Shown here piece after piece: positions 55,408 to 64,000 of a stretch of 64,000 bases of DNA; the first letter of the stretch is position 1; the number at the start of each line of letters is the position of its first letter. Both the position numbers and the translations under genes were made by a program. Where the stretch lies: assembly GCA_016271365.2 (NCBI GenBank), contig CM057450.1:1806995967-1807059966 (forward strand). The letters are read 5' to 3'. The notes beneath the pieces were generated by a model. It did not search any database. It was not told where the DNA came from and worked only from the letters and a program-made list of their open reading frames with translations. This stretch comes from Neoceratodus forsteri (taxonomy: Eukaryota; Chordata; Ceratodontiformes; Ceratodontidae).

Positions 55408-55814
55408 CTTAGTTAAAGACATCAGACTTCAAGAAACACTTTTCCCATTTGCTTTTCAATAGCTTTTCAACTGAGACACACTCTGTCTCTTCTCTGGGCA
55501 GCTGAATACTCTTTTAGTCCCTCAGGGGATTGCCCCTTGGACCCACAGAACTGCAGTACCCACTGGGGTCATGAAATTACAGGTCTCCACCACTTCCTGT
55601 GGCACTTCTGTTGTTTCACATACTGAGGTGAGAAAAATGACCAGAGGCCCTTCACCTAGCCTCAGGACAGGCTTTCAGACACCTCTCACACTCAGAGCGC
55701 CGCTCTGTTGGACTCCCACGCTACATCTGAACCAATGGTTATAAATGGTTCCCCTTCCTGTGGCTAATGCTGATTCGATTCTAGTAACCCCAGGGGACTG
55801 GGTGGTTACATACC
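55408..55814. other. No recognisable gene
   Basis: Mixed sequence without domains or clear repeats. Confidence 0.35.
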
Positions 55815-56091
55815 TATAGTGTATTTTGGAACGTGGTTATCTATAAGAATCTGAGCATTTCTAAATGCTGCTATGCTGCACTGCAATCGTCTGTTCTAGC
55901 TGTTATGCTGCACTAGATATGTAGCTAGTGCAGCATTACAATTTAGAACTACAGTCGCGTGCAGCCTGACATTCAAATAAATCCCGATCTCTAAACATGG
56001 CAGCACCGGTCCTATCTAAAAAAATGTCAGACAGCTTCAACATTTATTTTCTAAGGAAAACTGTCTGGTCTTCCAACCAAAATACACTATA
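55815..56091. mobile_element. Short TIR element (MITE)
   Basis: TATAGTGTATTTTGG (55815-55829) is exactly complementary to 56077-56091. The 277-bp segment is non-coding. If TA is the target duplication, the TIR starts TAGTGTATTTTGG or GTGTATTTTGG, consistent with a Tc1/mariner-type MITE. Confidence 0.6.
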
Positions 56092-56349
56092 AAAACAATC
56101 GATCTCGTCCCATCAGTAACAAGCTGGGCTACCGCGTCTCGTGGTTACCGTGGTGACTTAACCTCTTGAGTGGTTAATGATGCCACCACTCAACATGGTA
56201 ACCAACTTGTTACCAATGGGATGACATCAATTACTTTCTATATAAGACACTCTGCTGCGCATCAGGCAACATTACATCAATAGGGTGTGATTAACAGACT
56301 GTTAATGTAGACCCGGTCTTGCCTTATTGAAATGTATCACATATGTTTT

Positions 56350-56465
56350 ACATGACTGGCCTGCAGTTGTGGAGGTATGGAACAGCCTGATACATGATGT
56401 TGGGGTAGCAAAGACTGTAGTAGGATTCAGACATGCATGGGATAGGCATCAGTGAGCACTACAGT
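56350..56465 (+). pseudogene. CR1-like ORF2 C-terminal scrap
   Basis: The plus strand reads VWNSLIHDVGVAKTVV then FRHAWDRH, matching the AWNRLPGEVVGSKTVG and FKHAWDRHK end of the CR1-like ORF2 at 13845-13920. Confidence 0.7.
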
Positions 56466-57404
56466 TTGAACGGAGAGTCTAAAGCTGATGACAAAATCTA
56501 GTTAGTGACCGTCAATAAAATTACAGTATATGGTCACACTGGATCTGTCTTGCGTTGCTTATCTGCCTTCATTTTTCTGTGTTTCTTTGTATCTATATTT
56601 GTGTGTTATGTGCCACGCTGTACATGCATGCGTATTGTTAAGTGTGATGATGTCACCATTTTTCAATTGGACATTAAGTAAGCAAAATCAAGACTCGAAC
56701 ATGTCGTCATTCAACTGTATAATTAGCGTTGATTGATATTGTTGACAAATATACTGTATTTACATAACAGCACATCTATATAAGTTATTTGTGTACATTT
56801 TTGTCAGTGGGTGATTTCACAGCTTTGTAGTTGCAGAGGCATCATCGCACCCACCCTGCCACACAAAGCACCAAAGTAGTCATGTTGTTTCATGCATCCA
56901 ACACATCCTTTAACTGTCCACTGGCATGGTTAGCCGGTGGCTCTACAGTAATGGGCACATGTGTGTGATCCTTATGCCCATGCTTCCACCAGTGGGTAAA
57001 CAAACTAGCAGATGGTGGTAGGCACATGGGAGACAGCAGCATCACGTTAAACACATGATGCGTATATCAGGGCAGCAAAGTATGTTGGGTACAGTTTGTG
57101 ACTAACGTTATCATCCCATCAGTGCCTAGTTATTTTCATATTTTATAGTTGCTGGATGCTCATTTATGAACCATTGTACGCCACCATTAACAATATAATT
57201 TGTAAAGCATAGATGATTAACAGTGGATCAACACCATGGTTTAAATAGTAACCACCAAAATACAACCACTGGTAAGATCATTCTTGAGAAACCCCTGCCC
57301 ACCATCTCAGAGAAGGACAACAGTCATCCAAACACTCAATCCTCCACTTTCCAGGCAGTAACATGTGAAACAAAATGTCTACATTTGTTATTTATTCAAT
57401 TTTG
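56466..57404. other. No recognisable gene
   Basis: AT-rich mixed sequence with only short frames. Confidence 0.4.
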
Positions 57405-57619
57405 TTGACCGGGTAGGCCCACTGGGACCTGAGGATCCCTTTCTCAGGGGCAACCTGGAGTTAGTTACATATAATCATAAGACAGTGCATACAGTAAGCA
57501 GATAATCATACAAAGAATACATTCATAGGTAGACAACTAAAGTCAAAACAGGACAAGTTGCATAAGGAATAGACACTATAAGGGGGTAATTTAGTACAGG
57601 GCAGTTATTACAAAGCATT

Positions 57620-59245
57620 GTAAGATGCACATTTTTGAAGTGCTTGAGTGGGGTTGTGCTCCACATAAGTATTCAGAACAGTTAGAAGTAAGTCACTGCA
57701 TCATTCTTGCTCCACAATGCCTCATTTTCAGGTGCAGGTGCACTTGCTGCTATTTAACAGGTGACCTCAGAGCCCAGTGCAGAAAGAGCCCAGTGAGTTG
57801 GCTGGTTGCAGGTCAGCAGGGAGCTTATTCCAGAACAGGGGTGCAGAGTGGGTGAAGGATCTGCTACCGGCAGTTGTCCTTGTCCTGCCAGTAAATATCT
57901 GCTGGAGGTCCTGAACACCCTGCCAGTCCCCTTGGGTTTAAGGATGCAGGAAAGGCTCCCGGATGGAGAGTCATGCAGTAGTTTGAAAGCATGGCACAGG
58001 AGTTGGTATTGGAGCCAATGGTCAAGTGAAGGCCATTTTAGGGAGGCTTGCACATCACAGTGATGCCTTTTGGGGTGGGACTTGGCCGCAAAGTGGGTGA
58101 TCTTATTATAGAGTGCCTGCATCCTGTTGAACTCCTGTTTTGGCAGTGAGTGCAGGATAGGAGCAGCATGTTAGATTGGGGAGTAGGATACTGTTGGCTA
58201 TAGTTATCCTTGTTCCTGGTATCATTTGTGGACTCAGCCTATATAGAAGCCACAGTTTCTAATGGGTTGACTTGGTGAGCATATCTGCATGGGGTTTTAT
58301 TGAGAAACTCTGGTCCAGTACCAGGCCAAGGTATTTAAATTGGCTTACCATCTCAATGCCAGAGCCAGATAAGAAGGTTAGGGCCAGGAGAGAGCTTTTG
58401 TCTGTGCTGAGTAACCTGGAGCCAAACAACATGGCTTTTGTTTTGGAGGTGTTAAGGAGTAGTAGATTTGCCTGGAGCCTCATTTCTAATGTTTGGAAGT
58501 CTTCTTGAAGATGACTAGCCAGATCAGTTACACTGGTTGCTGATCTATAGATTACCGCATCATCTGCATACTGGATAATTGAACTGTCCCCACAGTTACT
58601 ACCGAGGTCATTCACGAACAGTGAGAAAAGTAGGGGTCCCAAGATTGAACCTTGGGGCACCCCCTTCTTAATGGAGCACTTCTCAGACAAGGGCCCTGTC
58701 AACCTCACCTGCTGGGAGCGGGCAGTCAGGTAATTGGTGAACCAGATTAGGGAGTGCTGATCCAGACCAAGGCACTTCAGCTTAGCAAGAAGCAGTGTGT
58801 GGTCCACCAGGTCGAATGCCTTGGTTAGATATATAAATACAGCCCCAGTGGGTGTAGTGTTGTCAAGGGCCAGGATATCCATACAGAATTTGATGGGGCA
58901 GTGTTAGTTTCATGCTTTTGCCTGAACCCGTGTTGAGTACTGGCAAGCAGTTGGTTGGCCTCCAGATAGTCACAGAGCTGAACATAGATTAGTCTCTCTT
59001 GGATTTTTGCCAGAGGGCACAGGAAGGAGATTGGCCTATGATTTTTGACCAGCTCCTTGAGGCCTCCCTTGTGGATAAGTACAACACTTCCACTTAACGG
59101 GGACTACTCCTTCAGGGAAAGATCTGTTTATAAGCCATGTTACTGGAAGAACTATAGCTGAGGCCGCAGCTTTCAGGAGATGAGGGCCAAGGCCATCTGG
59201 GCTCACAGAGCCTTTAGCCTTAACAGACTTCAGTAAGGGTAGCAC
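57620..59245 (-). pseudogene. LINE copy 3: reverse transcriptase and C-terminus
   Basis: The RT start is at 59036-59245 (GSVSPDGLGPHLLKAAAS). The main RT frame (58259-58882) has PTGAVFIYLTKAFDLVDHTL, GVPQGSILGPLLFSLFVNDL and the catalytic Y-A-D-D-A-V at about 58553-58570, then FKYLGLVLDQS. The C-terminal part is at 57754-58122 (LDHWLQYQLLCHAFKLLHDS). The catalytic residues are intact, and frame changes near 58890-59040 and 58130-58260 inactivate the copy. Confidence 0.85.
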
Positions 59246-59894
59246 ATCCCTGTGGTGTATTAACTTTAGGGGAAATTCAGGGTGCTGATATGTCTGTTTG
59301 TCATGGCCCTGCTGTCCAGAGGATGGGGGATGGAGGTTGACTTTTTAATTTTCTAAATCTGTGAAGAACCTGTTAAAAATGTTAGCCACTTCCTGGGCAT
59401 CACTGAAGGTTTGACCGTGATGAGGCCCTGGGAGAGTTTGCTGTTGCCTTTCTGTAGACAGTTGATTTGAGACCAAAAATATTTTTGGTCTGTTAGGTTT
59501 GCCTGTTGTAGAGATTTAACATATTCCCTTTTACCTCCTTGATCTTTTTTTTTTACATTTGTTTCATAGTGCTCTGTAGCTAGACCAATCTGAGGTGAGG
59601 CCAGAGGACTTGCGCTTGTGCCAGGCTTTATTACGCTGGATCATCAGCCATTTTAACTTGGGTGTGATCCACTTGTAACAACTCCTCTTTACTGTAAGCT
59701 TTCTGATGGGGCAAACAGGTTGGCCGCGGAGGTAAAGACACACTGGAAGAAGTCCAGGGCTTCATCAATGGAGGGGAGGAGCTTTAAAGAGTCCAATCTT
59801 GGTCATATAGGTGCCTTTGGAAGGCAGCTGCAGAGAACTTGGAGAAGTCCCTGGCTGTAAGTAGTCTTAGGGGGATTTTAGGCAGGTGATATTT

Positions 59895-60752
59895 CTATAC
59901 ACAGAAAATTGGGAAGTGATCTCTCAGGGCATCTGCAAATGACTTGGCTACCTGGATATTGAGTGGGTTGGATACCAGGACCCAGTCAAGGGTGGTGTGG
60001 TTTCTGGCTTTTGCATTGTGCCTAGTGGGCACCATGATGATTTGGGACAGGCGGTCATCCAGAAGGGATGCCTTTAGTGCCTGTTCTGTGTTAGGTGCCC
60101 AGTTCAGGTTGAAGTCACCTAGTATTATTGTTTCAGGGGCAGGGAGTTCAGCCAATTCCTTGGAGAGTGCCTCTAGGGCTTGGGATGCCAATTTAGGGGG
60201 ATTGTATAGGCAGCCAAACAGCAGTGTCTTAGCATACCCTAAGGTGACCTTGACAAATAATGATTCACACCCATTACCGCCAATGGAGGGAAGTGTAACA
60301 GGAGACACCTGGAGGGAGTTTTTGGTGTATATAAGCACTCCGCCTCCTTTCTTACCATCTCTGTCCTTACTGAAGGCATTAAACCCTGGGAGGTCAACCT
60401 CATGAGGTAAGATGTGTGGCTTTTGCCAAGTTTCTGAAACTGCTAGTACATCTGGTTTGTAGACATTCGTCCAGCCCTGTAGCTCAGAGAGTTTTGGACG
60501 CAGACTACAGACATTCATATATGCTAATTTTAGTCCTGAGTGAGAGACCCAGTTGGGGTCAGAGGGGGAGCTAATGGCGAAATTGGCAACTTGGGGGCCA
60601 GGGTTCAGCTGGATATCCCCGGCTCGAAGGAGGAGGATGGGTAGGACCAACTTCATACCCTTGATGATCTTGAGGAATAGTTCCATTCCCCTCCTCGGTT
60701 TGGAGGAGTGAAATATCAAGTAACAAGTTCCCTTATGGGTTAGGCCATGCAC
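59895..60752 (-). CDS. LINE copy 3: endonuclease frame with 2A-like motif
   Basis: This is an open frame of 285 codons. A hydrophobic stretch (KLVLPILLLRAG) runs into GDIQLNPGP (60594-60620), which resembles a 2A oligopeptide ending N-P-G-P. The AP-endonuclease blocks follow: KLAYMNVCSLRPKLSEL, VLAVSETWQKP, FNAFSKDRDGKKGGGVLIY, IILGDFNLNW, TTLDWVLVSN and LRDHFPIF, where S-D-H has become R-D-H. The frame is open but disconnected from the RT, and it belongs to a dead retrotransposon rather than a host gene. Confidence 0.8.
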   Translation of the reverse strand: MHGLTHKGTCYLIFHSSKPRRGMELFLKIIKGMKLVLPILLLRAGDIQLNPGPQVANFAISSPSDPNWVSHSGLKLAYMNVCSLRPKLSELQGWTNVYKPDVLAVSETWQKPHILPHEVDLPGFNAFSKDRDGKKGGGVLIYTKNSLQVSPVTLPSIGGNGCESLFVKVTLGYAKTLLFGCLYNPPKLASQALEALSKELAELPAPETIILGDFNLNWAPNTEQALKASLLDDRLSQIIMVPTRHNAKARNHTTLDWVLVSNPLNIQVAKSFADALRDHFPIFCV

Positions 60753-60910
60753 TATCAGTAACTGGTCAGAAACTTTGCCTGGCTTGTGTTGTTGTTGGTC
60801 TGGCCATTGTTACCAAGTGCAACAACAAATCTAATAAAAACTAATAAAACATTTAATCCAGCTTTTTTTTGTTAATTTTTCACACACAAAATATACAGAT
60901 GTCCACTGTA

Positions 60911-61071
60911 TAATCACAATATGCCACTCGAAAATGTTGGTGATGCCAGGATTTACCCATGCCCTAGGGTGTTTTAGCCACTTGGCTGCACCTCATGGCC
61001 AAACAACACCCCAGGGCGTGGATAAATCCTGGCATCACCAATTCCCTCTCATGGTATATTGCTTAAATCAC
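60911..61071. mobile_element. Hairpin MITE
   Basis: The inner arms TTGGTGATGCCAGGATTTA (60937-60955) and their exact complement (61023-61041) extend into CCCATGCCCTAGGGTGTT paired with AACACCCCAGGGCGTGG. The outer arms (ATCACAATATGCCA and, inverted, near 61050-61071) extend the symmetry. No coding is present. Confidence 0.72.
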
Positions 61072-62700
61072 ACCACATGGTACAGTGCCTCTTGTTCCGG
61101 ATGTGTGCATACGTGCCACTGCAAGTGAAATGTGATACCCAAGCACAAAAAAATTTCTTGCCAGTGCCTGTTGGTCATGTGGCAACAGTACATGACATGA
61201 CCATACAAACATCAATGCAATGACTGTATCAGAAAGCACCACCAAACCACTTTGTCATGATTGCCCTATCTTGCTCCTACAGAAAACAGCCCGCACTGAA
61301 AACTGAAATTATACAATGGGGAAATCCTGTAACCTCATTGGTCAAAACACATCACATGACCGTGATAAATCCTCCAGCATACCCACTATAAAAACAAAAA
61401 AAACAAATTGAACATTGTATAATAGCAGATTTATATCCACACCCCTCTTCCATGGCTCCCCTGGGCATAACCCCCAGAGTTGTCTCCCCCTGACCAGCCT
61501 TTGTGTACACTCCATCAACATTCAGGGACAGCTCGAATTTGGCTAGCTTGGCAAAACAAGGTAGGTGAATCAATGTGGAGGAGCTGCATATAAGTAAATG
61601 TTAAAAATAATTCCCGTATACCCCTAGATTAGTCTTACAGGGATGTGCACTTGGTATGAGTAATTAACCAATCATTGTAAATACACTTTGCTCTTTCTCT
61701 TGCCTTCCACCACAACGTCCTCTATTTCTTGAGGAATAAGAGAGTTTATAATGTCTCTAAGTATTTCATGTAACTTCTAGTAGAGTTCCTGATGCTGGCA
61801 ATCATTTTAAATTAGTGCCATTTTGTTTATGTGCAATCATCCCATTATGCCAATACAATGATAATTTTCTTATAACAAAATTACCCAATTGTATGGTATT
61901 ATAGCCCTGATATGCATTAGGGCCTTATCCACAGTAGGGATGGCATACGCGTGATTCACAAGGAGTCAGCCCACACAGGTCCACACCTGGATGATTATCA
62001 ACATTAGATGGTATCTACAGGCTCTGGCTGCCACTGTACATATGCACAGAGTTTCACGTGGGCACAGGGAGTGGTCAGGGGATGGAGCTGTGCCAGACAT
62101 CAGGAAGCTTTTATAGGGAGAAAGGTAGTAGAAAAAGGAAAAAAAAAAGAAAGACAGTAGACTATTTATTCCAGCAGTTTCAGAAATGCCAGTAGTATAG
62201 TAGAAAAAGTAAAATTGATGTTCTATGAGATTTGATCAGAGAGTTGGTGTACTTTACTGACTGGTGGAGACAATTTTCTTGTTTTAGCAATCTCCTACAA
62301 ATCAACCTTGGTTCACCCAGGGTTATTTCAACTTCAAGTTGTGTCTTCCACTATGCATTAAGATCTTACTATAGCTGACATAATTTGAGATTATTCTGTC
62401 AGAATAACTTTAAAGGCAGCTGAAATGGATGGATATGCAGTGGCGCGGGAAGAAGGGACCCGATGTGTTGTTGCAATAGTCTAAAAACACTTCCTAGCGC
62501 AGCAGAGATTTTGGGAAGGTAAACAGTATTTAGATGCACCAAGTGGGGTTTTACCAGTTGCAGGAGGGAAGTCATACTCCACTGTACAGGTTACTGGTTC
62601 AACTACAGCTGTTTTATTGTGTGCATTTTCTGAGTCCATATTTGAGAAAGGACAGGGATAGAATGGAATTATACAGTGAAAGGTGACAAAATTATCCAAG
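61072..62700. other. No recognisable gene
   Basis: AT-rich mixed sequence with an A-run at 62140-62148. I see no domain or terminal repeat. Confidence 0.4.
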
Positions 62701-62703
62701 GAC

Positions 62704-62830
62704 AGCACGGTGGGTCATATGAGAAGAGATTGAAAAGTCTCAATATGTATTCTCCAGAGGTCAGGAGGAGAGGAGAGGGAGATATGACAGAAATATTGAA
62801 ATATATGCAGAGGTACAATAGAGTGACTCA
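62704..62830 (+). pseudogene. CR1-like ORF2 C-terminal scrap
   Basis: The plus strand reads SYEKRLKSLNMYSPEVRRRG and DMTEILKYMQRYN, parallel to PYEERLRVLNMYTLDERKGR and IETFKYLKGIN of the CR1-like copy at 13615-13715. Confidence 0.72.
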
Positions 62831-63064
62831 GGGTTTTAAATAAGGATTTTCGATTGATTAGCACTTTCATGCGGAAAAGTGCTACTCAATGTAGCTAATG
62901 TGTAGCGATGGGAACAAATTGATTAGCAAAATGAAAAAGGTGCTTATATTTACAAAATACATGGCACAACTTGCCCCAACTATAAAAAACTGTGGGCATT
63001 GCCATAGCTTTAATATATGGATACCCGGGTGGCAGGACAGGCCAACAGACTCCCAGGTGGTCTG

Positions 63065-63165
63065 AATTTATTTATTTTGTTTTGATTACTGGGTAAGTGC
63101 ACTAGACCAAGAGCACTGCCTTAGCAATTTATTACCAGCACTGGGGGCCCATGACTCCAACAAGA
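63065..63165 (-). mobile_element. L2-like LINE 3' tail
   Basis: On the minus strand GTCTAGTGCACTTACCCAGT then AATCAAAACAAAATAAATAAAT repeats the L2-like 3' signature seen at 5690, 53100 and 57405. Upstream LINE sequence was not recognised. Confidence 0.65.
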
Positions 63166-64000
63166 TCACGCTGAACTGTGGCTCTTGGTTCCCCACACTG
63201 GCACTATAAATACACAGCATTGCCCAGACTTCAGTGCCCTGATGATGTTTAGGCTGCTCAACAGTTTCCAGCACAGCTGGCAAAGTACCCCCCCCCCCGT
63301 AATGGTGGTATGGACCCAGAGAGATTTAGCTTTCACAGCAGGGCACACTGAAAAAACTTTGCCAGCCCTCCCCCATATAGTAGGCCAGAGGACTTGAGTT
63401 CTGTCTCATGATAGGTGCGTGCAGCTCAAAGTCCTCCCCACCACCACTACCCCGTTCTGCTGGACTCACTTGGCATGTTCCTTTGCTCAGCTGAGAAGCG
63501 TGTCAAGTCCCCATGCACTCTCAGCATACGGCAGTGCTAGACTGAGTATGACCACTGTCCCACAGTTGCTGAACATGATTTAGTGGCTACAGACTGTAAC
63601 CCCCAGCGGTGCATGTCTGAGGGCCCAGAGAACAGAACACACACCAGGGCACAGACTTTGCCTCCCCCAAAGGGCCCAGAGAACATCTAAGCTGCCTGCT
63701 GGTGACAGACTGCCCCCCATGTAGCAGGGCTGGAGAACTTATGGCAGCATAGCCCCCACCCCACCACACACACATATCTGCTGGTGGGAATCGGATCCAT
63801 CTCACCTATAGCAAAGTCTGGCTACTCAAATCCTGGCTACTCATGGAGGCACACACCAATCCACTGTGGTCCAAAACCTTGCCTCTGAAGCCCCCCTCAT
63901 GCACACATGGTCAAAAGGTCAGAAAACTACATGGGGATTGGGAAGAGCCTATGTCTGCTGAGATCGCCCTGAAACACGGGACCCAAGTAAACTGTAGCCA
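63166..64000. other. No recognisable gene
   Basis: The segment is C-rich with a C-run at 63289-63298. No open frame has a domain. It may include diverged LINE 3' UTR on the minus strand. Confidence 0.35.

Larger units (their letters stand above)
57405..60800 (-). mobile_element. L2-like LINE copy 3
   Basis: In minus-strand order the element has endonuclease (60752-59895), RT (about 59245-58259), C-terminal region (about 58150-57620) and a 3' end at 57405. The 3' end reads CCCAGTGGGCCTACCCGGTC, then AACAAAATTGAATAAATAA. It differs from copies 1 and 2 in protein sequence, so it is another subfamily. The 5' end is near 60800. Confidence 0.87.

Overview
The window looks like intergenic DNA from a large, repeat-rich, non-mammalian vertebrate genome. 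I recognise no host gene, rRNA, tRNA gene or CRISPR array. The mixture of DIRS tyrosine-recombinase elements, CR1-like and L2-like LINEs, an L1/Tx1-like LINE, a FLYWCH/MULE DNA transposon, tRNA-derived SINEs and a Ty3/gypsy provirus fits an amphibian best. Other DIRS-bearing vertebrates (turtle, tuatara, lungfish) cannot be excluded, so this is an inference from repeat content only. Almost every coding segment is broken by stops or frameshifts.

Layout. 1-1391: 3' part of a DIRS element (recombinase, internal complementary region, right terminal repeat). 2681-5718: L2-like LINE, plus strand. 5785-7059: a 1.27-kb palindrome bounded by TTAA, with a 57-bp CR1 tail inserted in one arm. 7060-15600: a second L2-like LINE on the minus strand, split in two by a nearly full-length CR1-like LINE (9426-14057) that has an SGNH-esterase ORF1 and an EN-RT ORF2. 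15597-17760: tandem TATA-box repeats and minisatellite-like units. 17765-18009: a SINE whose tail resembles the L2-like LINE tails. 20323-22590: a 5'-truncated L1/Tx1-like insertion with a 20-bp target duplication. 23821-28146: a second DIRS family with both terminal repeats and a composite internal complementary region, but no polymerase or recombinase.

28190-31053: degraded LINE pieces. 31888-34101: a complete Mutator-like (Phantom/FLYWCH type) transposon with 10-bp target duplications. 34612-34830: a second SINE. 35216-35352: a hairpin MITE. 35751-45466: a complete Ty3/gypsy provirus with 1.6-kb LTRs, 4-bp target duplications and a Gag that resembles vertebrate PNMA proteins. 46120-49410: duplicated segments around a degenerate minisatellite. 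49600-50850: LINE fragments. 51534-52940: 5' part of a DIRS element of the first family, packed with CGGTTC/GAACCG motifs. 53797-55407: a solo LTR of the gypsy family. 55815-56091: a small TIR element. 57405-60800: a third L2-like LINE on the minus strand with a 2A-like motif. 60911-61071: another hairpin MITE. 61072-64000: mostly unassigned, with two LINE scraps.

The elements do not form a pathway; the window records successive insertions. Most worth pursuing are the PNMA-like gypsy provirus, whose two LTRs differ almost only by single-base homopolymer indels, the delimited MULE, the composite DIRS structure, and the dispersed short-motif arrays in both DIRS gag regions.
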